Of a stretch of 64,000 nt of DNA, positions 43,766 through 54,335 are shown one piece after another. The stretch's first letter is position 1, and each line of letters begins with the position of its first letter. The notes under the pieces were generated by a model. That model was not told where the DNA came from, searched no databases, and was given only the letters and a program-made list of their open reading frames with translations. Source of the stretch: Rhizomys pruinosus. Its lineage: Eukaryota; Chordata; Mammalia; Rodentia; Spalacidae. Both the position numbers and the translations under genes were made by a program. The DNA lies in the NCBI GenBank assembly GCA_009823505.1, contig VZQC01006355.1, positions 536,291-600,290 on the forward strand. The letters run 5' to 3'.

Positions 43766-43822
43766 AGATCCACCTGCCTCTGCCTCCTGAGTGCTAGGAT
43801 TAAAGGCATGCACCACCATGCT
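43766..43822 (-). mobile_element. B1 SINE, right part
   Basis: Continuation of the B1 at 40843 (agatccacctgcctctgcc to 'gcatgcaccaccatgctcagc'). Confidence 0.93.
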
Positions 43823-44056
43823 CAGCTAATTTTTAAAAACATTTTATTATTATTTTATGTGTATGAATGTACTGTCTGCATGTAGGTTGGTGCACCCGTG
43901 TCATGCAATGCTGCAGAGGTCAGAAGAGGGTGTTGGGTTCCCATGGAACTGGAGTTAAAGACGGTTCTTAGCCACCATATGGATGCTGGGAATTGAATCC
44001 AGGTCCTCTGCAAGAGCAGTTGGTGATCTTAATCGCTGAGCCATTGTCCAGCCTGA
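43823..44056 (-). mobile_element. B2-type SINE
   Basis: Antisense copy without the 17-bp duplication, ending 'gctgagccattgtccagcc'. Confidence 0.93.
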
Positions 44057-44185
44057 TAAATCCATTTCAAAGACACACTCTCCCACAGAGGGTCTGTCAC
44101 CATGATGAGTGGGCTCATTTCCTGGTGATCTGGTCCAGTGACAGCCGATGCTTTACCATGGTATGTATGTATTTATTTATTCATT

Positions 44186-44216
<31 letters not shown>

Positions 44217-44232
44217 GTGTGTGTGTGTGTAT
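44186..44232. repeat. (TG)n microsatellite
   Basis: About 22 repeats with one CG. Confidence 0.95.
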
Positions 44233-44476
44233 GCTTGGAGGCCAGAGGAGCACTTTGGGTGGAGTCCTGGTTCATCACTCTCTGTTTTGGTTCCTCCAGG
44301 CAGGGTCTCTAGTTGAACCTGAAGCTAGGTTGGCAACAAGCAAGCCCTGGTGACCCATCCTCTTGTCTCTGCCCCTCACAGCCATCTATGTGGCTTTTTA
44401 TGGATGCTGAGGATTCAAACTCAGGTCCTCGTGCCTGAATAGCAAGCACTCTCACCCCTGAGCCATCATCCAGCCT
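44233..44476 (-). mobile_element. B4-type SINE
   Basis: Antisense: 'ggaggccagaggagcac', 'cagggtctctagttgaacc', 'ggattcaaactcaggtcc', 'cctgagccatcatccagcc'. Confidence 0.6.
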
Positions 44477-44704
44477 TTATCCCAGATTTTGTTGGGAAAA
44501 GCCTTCATTACTGTGATTCCCATGAAGGGTTAGGGGAAACAGAAGGTCATCGCCTTTCCTTCCATCAGACAGGTCAGTCCTGCCTGTCAGTGTGCCTGGC
44601 TGGCTGGTCAGCTTTCTGTTCTCTAAAATCCTTTCCTATCTTTGGTCTCAGCTTTTGGTCTTCCCTCTGCTTGAAATTCTTTTCCCTGAGTCCTTTTGTT
44701 TGTT

Positions 44705-44836
44705 TGTTTTGAGACAGGGTCTCCCTGTAGCCCCAGCTGGCTTGGAACTCACTATGTAGACCAGGTTAGCCTGAGATCCACCTGCCTCTACCTCCCAAGT
44801 GCTGGAATTAACCACACACACCACAATACCCAGCTT
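44705..44836 (-). mobile_element. B1 SINE
   Basis: Antisense B1 with an internal deletion (ggttagcctgagatccac). Confidence 0.88.
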
Positions 44837-44932
44837 CCCCTGAGTCTTTAAATGACCCTGTTTTTCTAAGTACAGAATTAGCCTCTAATGCTTTGCTCTT
44901 GGAAAAGCATCCACTTAAAAATAGTCTTGTGG

Positions 44933-45112
44933 CTGGAGTGATGGCTCAACAGTTGAGAGATTACTGTTCTTGCACATGACCTGAGTTTGGTTCCTAGCAC
45001 CCAAGTGTAGGTGGTTCACGACCACCTGTAATTCCAACTCCAGGGGATCCATCACCCTCCGTAGCCACTGAACACATGTGCCCCCACATAGACACATAAA
45101 TAAAAATGAATC
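44933..45112 (+). mobile_element. B2-type SINE, old
   Basis: Sense copy: 'gtggctggagtgatggctc' to 'cataaataaaaatgaatctt'. Confidence 0.75.
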
Positions 45113-45124
45113 TTCAAGAGCAGA

Positions 45125-45935
45125 CTTCTGTATTTATTATTTGATGAGTTCATACATGCGTATAATTTGTTTGTGGTCATTTTGCCGCTCCCATCACCCT
45201 GTCATCTCTCCTGCAACTTCTGACGAAACTTTTGTTCTTCCCTGAAAGTCCCCATCCTACTTTCATGCTTTGTGTCTCATTTTGTTTTTCTGTGACCCAC
45301 TGAATTTAGTTGGGGTTGCTTGTGTGTGCAACTGGGTTGTTTGCTGGAGCATGGACAATTTACCAGTGGTTACACCATTGAAGAAAATGACTCTCCATCC
45401 CTCACAATGACTAATTGCTAGTAAATCCGCAGGGAATACTGGGGCCTTGCGAGTCCCTTCCTGTCCACGATGGGATGTCGATGTGTCTAGTCTTGTGCAG
45501 ACAAGCACAGTTGGGGTAAATTCACGAGTGGAACAGCCATTGCATGACCACAAGAAGGATTTCCACAGCACTCCTCTCCATCCTCTGGTTCTTCCATCTT
45601 TCTGTCCCCACATCCTTGATGTTCCCTGAGCCTTAGAGAGGGTGACCGAGATGTGCCATTTAGGGCTGGACACTCCAGAGTCGATTATTCTCAGCACTTT
45701 ATAAGCCGTGAGCCTCTGCATTGATCAGCACCCACTATGCAGAGAAGCTTCTCTGACCAGGCTGAGAGCAGCTCTAATCTATGGATGTAAATATAAATAT
45801 TTAGAGGGCAGTTTGACACCATGTCCGATTAGCAAATCAACAGCAGCAGGTTTACCGTACAGCCTAGGACTACCCTGGTCATGGACTTTTGACCAGGTCT
45901 ATTAGGTAGAAATTTGCTCTTGCGGAGCAGGATTC
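45125..45935 (+). mobile_element. Lx-type L1 3' UTR copy
   Basis: The longest of the Lx-like copies in the window. 45290-45460 matches 6835-6960 and 57130-57240; 45600-45930 matches 19100-19440. This links the three separate fragments into one repeat order. A 152-codon antisense frame across it is chance. Confidence 0.65.
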
Positions 45936-45956
45936 AATTGAAAAAATTTATTTTTA

Positions 45957-46110
45957 GCCAGGTGTGGTGGCTCACACCTTTAATCCCAGCACTAGGGATG
46001 CAGAGGCAGGTAGATCTCTGTGAGTTCAAGGCCAGCCTGGTCTACATAGCGAGCTCTAGGCCAGCTGGGACTAAAGGGAGACCCTGTCTCAAAAAAGACC
46101 AAAAAAACCC
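45957..46110 (+). mobile_element. B1 SINE
   Basis: Sense B1, 'gccaggtgtggtggctcac' to 'gagaccctgtctcaaaaaa'. Confidence 0.93.
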
Positions 46111-46137
46111 CCCATTTATTACTATAATTATTATATT

Positions 46138-46302
46138 ATTGTATGTGGGGCATGCATGCCATGGTATATCTGTGGAGGCCAGAGGACAACACTTGGAGAA
46201 GGAGTTCTCATTCCACCTTTATGTGGGGTCTGGGGAATTGATCTCAGAATACTAGACTTTGTGTGGCGAGTGCCTTTATCTGCTGAGCCATCTCTTTGTC
46301 GC
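46138..46302 (-). mobile_element. B3-type SINE
   Basis: Antisense: 'gtggaggccagaggacaacac', 'ttccacctttatgtggggtc', 'ctgctgagccatctct'. Confidence 0.65.
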
Positions 46303-46640
46303 TACCTTTGCTTTTGAGACCAAAAGGACCAATCCCCCAGCCCCCATGCCACCGAGGCCACCACTGTGGCTTTCCTTACCCCTGTGTCCCTCTGTAAGAC
46401 GGGGGACAGCCCCTGCCTCCCCTCTCCTCACCGTACTGTAAATTCTGAGAACTCCTCTTTTGTGGTTTTCTCCCCCTCCCCCTTCAGGCTTCCTGTCTAC
46501 CACCTTCCTGTCTTGGGCCTGAGAAGGGGAAAGAAAGACCAGGACTGTTGATCCCCAGACAGCGAAATGGGGGTTCCAGCTTTCTTCTGATACCATTGTT
46601 TCAACTCCCGCCCTCCATAGAACTGGCACAGCAATTGTGC
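46303..46640. other. Unassigned, C-rich sequence
   Basis: No repeat recognised and no splice-like or coding evidence in the 117-codon antisense frame. Confidence 0.45.
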
Positions 46641-46965
46641 CTACCTTCCAGGGTAGAGGTCACAGACCAGGGGACGGAGATCAGTGCTGTCAGTCGTCAG
46701 AGAAGTTTCTTTTTGCAGTAACATCTGCAGAGACTTGCAACTGGTCAAAGGGCTGAGAATAAGCGACTGCTGAGCACCCAGTCCTAAGTGGGACATCCAT
46801 GACTCTCCCCTGCTTAAGACTCAGAGAACATCTCAGAAGACAGAGTTGGAGAAAGGAATGGAATGTTGTGAAAAGCTGTCTTCCAGGCAGGCCCTGGGTG
46901 TTAGCCTCATCAGCTCACAGCAGCTGTGACTACCCACACAAGACCTGCAGAAAGACTGCACGGTA
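46641..46965 (+). mobile_element. Lx-type L1 3' end remnant
   Basis: Words typical of the rodent Lx 3' region as I recall it: 'gcaactggtcaaagggc', 'gagaataagcgactg', 'agtgggacatccatga', 'ctcacagcagctgtg', 'cacacaagacctgcag'. No frame. Confidence 0.5.
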
Positions 46966-47064
46966 ACACTCCATCATGGAGGGAGCGGGGGTCACGAGGC
47001 CTGGCCCTCCTCGGGAAGCTGTAGGAGGAAGAGATATTTGCTTCCGTTGTAGGAGAGATTCTTT

Positions 47065-47150
47065 CTTCTCTTCTCTTCCTCCCTCCTTCCTTTCCATCCT
47101 TTCCCCCTCCTCCCTCTTCTCTTTCCTTCCTCTTCTTCCTTCTTCCTTTT
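47065..47150. repeat. Polypyrimidine tract
   Basis: Almost pure C/T, CCTTCC/CTTCTT words. Confidence 0.9.
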
Positions 47151-47151
47151 T

Positions 47152-47370
47152 AAAATTTATTTATTTTTATTGTGTGTTGAGCGTTTTGCCTTTGTGCATG
47201 CAGTGCACTCACCCATGTTGTGCAATGCTTGCAGTGGCCAGAAGAGGGCATCTGATCCCCTGGAGCTGGAGTTATGGATGGTTGTCAGCCGCCATGTGGT
47301 GCTGGGAACAGACCCAGGTCCCCTGCACCTGCAGCCAGTGCTCTTAACTGCTGAGCCGACTCTCCAGCTC
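47152..47370 (-). mobile_element. B2-type SINE
   Basis: Antisense copy between two polypyrimidine tracts; 'gtgctcttaactgctgagcc' near the right end. Confidence 0.85.
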
Positions 47371-47495
47371 CCCTCCTCCTCTCCCTTCCCTTCTTCCCCT
47401 CCTCCTCCCCTTCTTACTTCTCCCCCCTCCTCCTCCTCTTCTTCCTCTTTATCCTCATCCTCCCCCTCCCCTTTCTCCTCCTCTTCCTCCTCGAA
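47371..47495. repeat. Polypyrimidine (CCT)n tract
   Basis: CCTCCTCCTCTTC-type run, continuing the tract split by the B2. Confidence 0.92.
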
Positions 47496-47822
47496 TACTT
47501 TATTAGATACACTGAGGTAGCAGGGAGCTGGGGAGTAACTGCTGGGGAGTTATTGCTTGCATCTGAGACTCTTTTTCCATTAAGGCATTCACCTGATTAT
47601 GGAGAATTATCTATATTACCCAGTCTACTTATATGAAGCTTAATCATACCTAAAAAATACCATCACAGAAGTATCTAGAATATTATTTGACCAAAATATC
47701 CGGGTACCATGAAGCAGTCAAGCTGACACATGAAGCTCACCATCACACATCTGCTACATGTTTAATTTCCAAATCAAGGACACAGGACTGTCTCACCTTC
47801 ACCTAACACGGTACAACCATCC

Positions 47823-48155
47823 TGTGGTGGTTAATGCTAACTGCTAACTTGAATAGAGAGTCACCTGGCAGCCGGGCCTCTGGGCATGCCTATGAGACAT
47901 TATCTTCATTACACAACCTCATGTGGGAAGATCCATATTGACTGTGGATGGGACCGTTCTCTGAGCATGGGATCCTGGACTGTGTAAAATGGAGAAAGGG
48001 AACTGAGTGGCAACCTGCACCCATCCTTCTGCTTCTTCATGATTGTGGATGCCATGTGACCATGCTTCAAGTACCTTGTGCTGTGAACTGAAATAAACCT
48101 TCTCTTAAGTTGCTTTGTCACAGTATTTTATCACAGCAATAGGAGAAGAAACTAA
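47823..48155 (+). mobile_element. Rodent interspersed repeat, LTR-like, type 2/3
   Basis: 'tgtggtggttaatgctaac' start, 'gaaataaacc', 'ttgctttgtcacagtattttatcacagcaat' end. Its end matches those at 35422 and 61314. Confidence 0.5.
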
Positions 48156-48275
48156 GAGTCTACCTCACTGAGAAACTCATTGGCCCTCTCCCCAGAATAG
48201 GATGTAATGCCCTCTGTGGGGTCAATCCTTCCCCATTTCATAAGCTACGCAGAACAATGGAAAAGTAACAAGACT

Positions 48276-48428
48276 TAGGCCGGGTGTGGTGGCGCATGCC
48301 TTTAATCCTAACACGGGAGGCAGAGGCAGGTGCATCCTTGTGAGTTCAAGGCCAGTCTGGTCTACAGAGTGAATTCCAGGACCGCTGGGGCTACAGGGAG
48401 ACCCTGTCTCGAAAAGACAAAAAAAAAT
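48276..48428 (+). mobile_element. B1 SINE
   Basis: Sense consensus-like B1, inserted next to the antisense L1 fragment. Confidence 0.94.
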
Positions 48429-48735
48429 GTCATGGCCTTCTTTGTCTCTTCTGTTTTCTTTTACTTTGAAGTCTATTTTGTCTGGTATTAAAATAGCAAC
48501 ACCTGCTTTCTTTTTGGTACCATTTGCTTGGAATACTTTTTCCATCCTTTCACTTTAAGGTGGTGCCTGTCCTTGAAGGTAAGATGTGTTTCTTGTAGAC
48601 AGCATATGGATGGATTCTGTTTCCTAATCCAATCTCCCAGTCTATGTCTTTTGATTGGGGAATTTAGTCCATTAATATTTAAGGTTATGACTGATAGGTT
48701 TGTGTTGCTTCCTTTTGCCTTGTTATCCATTTGTN
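48429..48735 (-). mobile_element. L1 ORF2 start, antisense, cut by gap
   Basis: In reverse the frame encodes the L1 endonuclease start (LNINGLNSPIKRHRLGDW, then the intact Q-E-T-H motif and a ~100-residue stretch). The left part continues toward 48429 with a frameshift. The element enters the N gap on its 5' side. Confidence 0.88.
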
Positions 48736-49351
48736 NNNNNNNNNNNNNNNNNNNNNNNNNNNNNNNNNNNNNNNNNNNNNNNNNNNNNNNNNNNNNNNNN
48801 NNNNNNNNNNNNNNNNNNNNNNNNNNNNNNNNNNNNNNNNNNNNNNNNNNNNNNNNNNNNNNNNNNNNNNNNNNNNNNNNNNNNNNNNNNNNNNNNNNNN
48901 NNNNNNNNNNNNNNNNNNNNNNNNNNNNNNNNNNNNNNNNNNNNNNNNNNNNNNNNNNNNNNNNNNNNNNNNNNNNNNNNNNNNNNNNNNNNNNNNNNNN
49001 NNNNNNNNNNNNNNNNNNNNNNNNNNNNNNNNNNNNNNNNNNNNNNNNNNNNNNNNNNNNNNNNNNNNNNNNNNNNNNNNNNNNNNNNNNNNNNNNNNNN
49101 NNNNNNNNNNNNNNNNNNNNNNNNNNNNNNNNNNNNNNNNNNNNNNNNNNNNNNNNNNNNNNNNNNNNNNNNNNNNNNNNNNNNNNNNNNNNNNNNNNNN
49201 NNNNNNNNNNNNNNNNNNNNNNNNNNNNNNNNNNNNNNNNNNNNNNNNNNNNNNNNNNNNNNNNNNNNNNNNNNNNNNNNNNNNNNNNNNNNNNNNNNNN
49301 NNNNNNNNNNNNNNNNNNNNNNNNNNNNNNNNNNNNNNNNNNNNNNNNNNN
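48736..49351. other. Assembly gap (616 N)
   Basis: Run of N between an L1 and an (AT)n tract. Confidence 0.99.

Positions 49352-49385
<34 letters not shown>
49352..49385. repeat. (TA)n microsatellite
   Basis: At least 16 TA repeats abutting the gap, a likely cause of the break in assembly. Confidence 0.95.
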
Positions 49386-49386
<1 letters not shown>

Positions 49387-49589
49387 CTACTTTAAATATA
49401 TATCTATTTATATGTTGCATGTATGAGTGTTTTGCTTGCATGTATAAGTCCATGCAATTGGGGTGAGGCTTCCAACATGAATTTTGTGGGGGGACACATC
49501 CTCCACAAGCAGAAGAAAAAGCGCAGCATGGCCAGAGTAGGTGGGGATGGAAAGGACAGCCAAAGAGATCCGTAGGAAGACAAGAGAAC

Positions 49590-49850
49590 TTGGTTTGCAT
49601 GAACATGAGGACCTGAGCTTAAATCTCCAGCTGCTCAAACCCCAGCCTTGAGAGGCAGAAACTAGCAGATCCTGAGCTTGTTAGCCAGGCAGCCTAGCTG
49701 AAGCATATAGCTTCAGGGTCAGTGAGAGGTGCTGTCTCAAGGGACTAAGGCAGAGTGACAGCCTCCACCTGCGTGTTCAGAGCTGTGAGCACCTGTACAC
49801 ATACATCCATACCCACAGACAGACAGACACACACACATACAGGAGGCGGC
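49590..49850 (+). mobile_element. B4-type SINE
   Basis: Sense: 'catgaggacctgagcttaaatctccag', 'ggcagcctagctgaagc', 'cagtgagaggtgctgtctcaa', CA-rich tail. Confidence 0.65.
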
Positions 49851-50540
49851 TTTGATGGGATAAGTGACTAGGCTGAGGTCAGAAGGGTGGATGGACTCTG
49901 GGGGCTTCAGAAAAAGGATTTGGAGATCTGTGCAAGGGACAGAAGCCAGCACGTTGGAAGTTGATGGAGAAAATACATCTAAAATCGAGAAGCTACTGAC
50001 TTTGTCATGTCTATCCCTGCAAAGAGGATCTGGAAGGCAGAGACCCCATCTTGTTGACTCTGTTTTCCTTAGATTCCAGCACAGTGCACAATCAGTGAAT
50101 GTTTGAATGAAGTCACACGAGAGTGACTTCAAGCAGAAGTTAAGAAAACTGTGGACTTTGGGCTTGGGGTCATGAAGACTGTAGTCTGTGGGCATGGAGG
50201 GTGGGCCTCCAGGGCTTTGGTGATTCAGGGTAAGGGGCTGGTGGTGGGGAACCTTAGTTATGATTCATCTGAGGGGGTGAGACTTTTAATAATTTTCAGG
50301 TAGTAAGTTCATCACTAGGAGTGTGGACACGTGAATGTCCCATGTCTGCAGGGTTGTAGAGTAAGCTTACCACCCAAGGAAGTATTAAAACTTGGGGAAC
50401 CTTGGCTTGGCTTAAATGAGGGTTCTGTGGGTATTCTAGTTGGTGGGAGGTGGCAACATGGTGGGTTTTCTGAACACTTGTGGCATTTGAGTGAGTCTTT
50501 ATTGCTTGAGAATTTCATACATGCGCATAATGTGCTTTTT
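49851..50540. other. Unassigned intergenic sequence
   Basis: No recognisable gene or repeat. Confidence 0.5.
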
Positions 50541-50740
50541 AAAATTAATTGATCTATATTTATATGTATGAGTATTTTTTTCTACATGTATTTTATATGT
50601 ATAAGTGCTTTGTCTATATGCAATACCTGTGCAGGCCAGAGAGAATGTCAGGTCCACTGAAACTGGAGTTACTGACCTTGTGAGCCTGTCCCCTGAAGAG
50701 CAGCCAGTGCTCTTAAATGCAGAGCCATTTCTCCAGCCCC
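50541..50740 (-). mobile_element. B2-type SINE, old
   Basis: Antisense, ends 'atgcagagccatttctccagcccc'. Confidence 0.75.
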
Positions 50741-50837
50741 TGTAGTGTGTTTTGATCCGATCCGCCCCCCCCCACCTGTCCCAAATCCCTCCTCTACGGT
50801 GCCGCTTTTCCCTCTCAGCTTCATGTACTTTTAAAAT

Positions 50838-50950
50838 TTGTCCTCCTCTTTTTCTCTCTCCCTCTTGGTCTACACGCTCCTCTCCCTCCTCCTCCCTCCG
50901 CTCCCTCCTTTTCTTCTGTGCTCCCCTGTCCTTCCTCACTCTCTGCCCTC
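50838..50950. repeat. Polypyrimidine tract
   Basis: CTCC/CCTT-rich tract. The reverse strand gives a Glu/Arg-rich frame that is an artefact. Confidence 0.85.
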
Positions 50951-51299
50951 TTGTCTTTGGGAAGGGTTTCTTCTGGATGTACCACCCCTGCTCTGACTCT
51001 GTCCTTGTAAATTCAATGCTACTTTTGGTCTCTTGAACTTGGACGCGCTGCCCTCTGGTGGTAGAAGCAAAAAGCACCTGCTTTTCACCTGGGAACTGGG
51101 AGGCGGTAAGGTCGTAGGGAGGGTTGTTTATTCCAGTGTTTGAGGCCCTCTCGAGGGAGGGTGGCCCAGGTAGCTGTCATGTGGATCCAGTTCTGTTGTG
51201 ATAAGGATGTTGGGCTGTAGGCTCAACCTCAAGCTGAGAATGGGTAATTAGCCTGGTCCTAAGATACCGTGGCCAGGTTGGGTGGGATAGCCAGGATAC

Positions 51300-51640
51300 C
51301 AAAAACACTTGTTTCTTTCTTTTCCTTTTTCTTTCTTTTTATTTTTTCTTGACCTTTACAGTGCAACATTATTTTTTTCAGTTTTTCAAATTGGTGAACA
51401 GAGCAACAGGCAATTTTGTACATACTTGGTTTCAGCTGACCTCCTCTATGCCTGTTCCTCTCTCCATCTCCTGTCTGAGGCTTCTCACCCCTGTTTGTAT
51501 TATTATTTGGCTATAAGGAGAAGAAAATTATGACATTTGCAGGGTGGTGGCTAGAACTGAAAATGTTATATTAAATGAAATAACCTGACTCAGAAAGACA
51601 TATATCACATGTTCCTTCTTGGGCACTCCTGTTTTCTCAC
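51300..51640 (+). mobile_element. Old L1 3' remnant
   Basis: 51525-51615 has the L1 ORF2-end words 'gtggctagaactgaaaatgtta', 'ttaaatgaaataacc', 'tcagaaagacatatatcacatgtt'. Preceded by a T-rich tract at 51310-51350. Confidence 0.6.
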
Positions 51641-51739
51641 GGTAGACTCGTGGGCTGTTAGGATGGGCTCATTGCTCACAAATAAGCAAGTTTCTACTCT
51701 GGGGAAATTCCCATGGAAGAGTGATGCTTGGAAGAGAAG

Positions 51740-51786
51740 ACACACACACACACACACAGACACATAGACACACAGACACACACCAC

Positions 51787-51825
<39 letters not shown>
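51740..51825. repeat. (CA)n then (TG)n inverted microsatellite
   Basis: CA/CAGA run at 51740-51783, a CACATATGTG hinge, TG run to 51823. Self-complementary. Confidence 0.92.
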
Positions 51826-51827
<2 letters not shown>

Positions 51828-51884
51828 TCTATGTAAGCTATTGGGCTCAGCTGGACATATTTAAAGTCTGGAACTCATGGAAGC

Positions 51885-51985
51885 AGTGTGCACCCACACA
51901 TCTGTGCTCCCAGCTACTTCGGAAGCTGAGGCAGGATGATTACTTGAGCCCAGGAGCTTGAGAGTAGCCTGGACAGTATTTCAAA
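51885..51985 (+). mobile_element. 7SL-like monomer SINE (FLAM/PB1 type)
   Basis: Reads gctcccagctacttcgg, then 'agctgaggcaggatgattac', 'ttgagcccaggagcttgag' and 'agtagcctggaca'. This is closer to 7SL/Alu left-monomer order than to the B1 copies around it. Confidence 0.55.
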
Positions 51986-51989
51986 AAAC

Positions 51990-52262
51990 AACACAGGGCC
52001 TGGGGAGAAGGCTCAGTGGGCAAGAGTGCTTGCGTGAGAGCCTGAGATCGAATCCTCAGCACCTGCACAAAAAGCCAGACTTGTAACACCAGTGCTGTGC
52101 TAATGTGAGACTTGCTGGCTGCCAGCCTAGCTCCAGGTTCCGTGAGAGATACTGTCTGAAAGGAATGAGGTAGAGAATGATAGAGCAGGACACCCACATC
52201 CTCCTCTGGCACCTGCATACCCATGTGCACACACACACACACACATACACACAACATAAGAC
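51990..52262 (+). mobile_element. B4-type SINE
   Basis: Sense: 'gcctggggagaaggctcagtggg', 'gatcgaatcctcagcacc', 'ctggctgccagcctagc', CA-rich tail. Confidence 0.75.
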
Positions 52263-53928
52263 AGAAGCTGTTAAACATGCATATAGAGCTACAGGAAGAG
52301 GAAACCGTAGGTGTGAACAGCTAAATAGTCACCTATGATGGACTGATCATTTGAGCTGAGGGGTGTAAAAACCTGGATGAGCTTCAGCGAAATCTATGTA
52401 CTGTAACAACAGCCAGGGTGCACCTGACCCTATGTCTTGCTGGGGTCCTGATGTCTCTCAGTCTGTTCTGAAGAGGGCTCCTGGTGCTCCATGGGAAGAA
52501 CATTCATTCATACTCCAGGCCCCCACTAGGAGGATATGGCTGGGCTGGAGAGGGCTTATAAAGTATCCCAGGTCAGAGAATTTTCCTGGGGCTATGTTGA
52601 AATCTTAGGTTGAAAGACATCTAGGAATTTGTCTCTTGACTCTGAATGAATGGAAAGAAATGGGGTTGGAGCAGCTGGGACAACTGGTCCTGGAGACCCC
52701 GCGTGGGAGCAGGTGGGGAGAGCTGGGGTCCAGGTTTCTCTCACCTGGGGCATCTGCCTGAGGGTCAGAGTTGCTTGACTGGCTCTCAGAGTCTTGGTGC
52801 CCTTTGATGTCCTAGTCTGGGTTGGGAAGAGTGTATTTGAGGACTTTTCCTGGGCTGAGTTCCAGAAAGTATGTGAAAGTTCCAAAGTGGGTGTCCTGGG
52901 GCTTCAACATGGGGAGACTCTGGGAGTGTGTCTTGAGAGAGTCATGCGGAGGCATTGGGAGATTGGAGCATGGGGGCGGGGCTTAGAGCATTAATGAACT
53001 CCGTAGAGGATAGCCACGAGTTGCAGAATGTGGTTCAGAGTCCTCTGGGGAGGATGTGAGGGCTGAGGAGTGGGGTCGGAACAAGCACTGTAAGGTAGGA
53101 CATCTGGGAATATTTCTGGTGGAAGCAGTAGTGTCAGCTTAGAGCAATAGGGTCCGTCCTAAGGTCTGGGAGTCTTGGCCTTCTTTGGGGCTGTGCCCAA
53201 TTGCAGAGGCATGAGCAGGGGCACAGGAGGGTCACATCATGATGGGGAGGTGACCGGTTCAGGGATGAGATTTGGATGCCAGGAGGTTCTTTAGTGGGTA
53301 AGGGAGGTCCTTGATGGTGGTGGAGACCTGAAGCAAACAAAAGGAGGGGTGTTCATTTGGCTGGCTAAGCCCCACAGTTCTGCCACCCTCCTAAGTTCAG
53401 GTCCCGATGAATTAGTGCTGATCTCATCCTCATCAGAGAAGCTGCATTTTGCAGCAGATGATAATGAATACAGAGACCGGAAGCTTGTCAGAGTGCAGAG
53501 GATGGCTAACCGTGCCGTACTCAGCTCTAAGCTAGACATGGATACGGTGCTCTCTGCCCTCATGGCTTAGGGAACACTGAAGACAGAAGAGAGGACCGAG
53601 AGATTCTAAGAGCTGGAGGTGGGGTAGGACTGTGAGAAGCAGTGTCTTCTGGCCTCCCCAGGGCCTTCGTAGTCAGGAACTCGCAGCTGTGGTGGTTTCC
53701 TCTGCAAGACCTACTCAAGATCAAGCCATTAGAATTTGAGCCCAGGATGGAGAGGGGCTCCTGCAGACCAACCCTAGCCAAGGAGCGCTGGAAGCTGAAG
53801 GCTGCTGGGATAGGGAGAAGAGTGAGCCTGATGTAGAGTCGATGGAATATTTAAGGGAAACATGGATTTTAATCCTGTTTTCTCTGGCTCGGTCAGCAAG
53901 TGTTAGCTGATGAGTTCGTGGTTGGGAC
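52263..53928. other. Unassigned intergenic sequence
   Basis: The longest repeat-poor stretch in the window. A 73-codon + frame at 53349-53570 ending KLDMDTVLSALMA and a 90-codon - frame overlap; neither matches a family I know. Not called as a gene. Confidence 0.5.
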
Positions 53929-53934
53929 ACTGAC

Positions 53935-54092
53935 ACAGCTAGCTAGAACCACCATCCTTGTGCTCTGACACAGCTAGAACCACCGTCCTTGTGCTCTGAC
54001 ATAGCTAGAACCATCGTCCTTGTGCTCTGACACAGCTAGAACCACCGTCCTTGTGCTCTGACACAGCTAGAACCACCGTCCTTGTGCTCTGA
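53935..54092. repeat. 31-bp minisatellite, 5 copies
   Basis: Unit agctagaaccaccgtccttg + tgctctgacac; the agctagaa word occurs at 53941, 53972, 54003, 54034 and 54065. One or two base differences between units. Confidence 0.95.
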
Positions 54093-54177
54093 TAAGTCTT
54101 TTTCAGTTCTGTTGGCCTTAGGCAGATACCTGCAATGGCTTTCAGGTTGGATTTTTAAAGCATATTTTTCTTTTCTT

Positions 54178-54335
54178 TCTTTTTTTTTTTTTTTTGGTCT
54201 TTTCAAGACAGGGTCTTCCTGTAGCTCCAGCTGTCCTGGAACTCTGTAGACCAGGCCGGCCTTGAACTCACAAAGATCTGCCTGCCTCTGCCTCCTGAGT
54301 GCTAGGATTAAAGGCGTGCGCCACCACACCTGGCC
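54178..54335 (-). mobile_element. B1 SINE
   Basis: Antisense full-length B1 with T-run on the left. Confidence 0.94.

Noticed and set aside
48488..49606. Frames of 228-372 codons
   Set aside because: They run through the 616-base N gap; only the L1 ORF2 start at one end is real.
53291..53570. Overlapping + and - frames as a new gene
   Set aside because: No family match, no splice or start context to choose between strands; noted only as a region to check for conservation.
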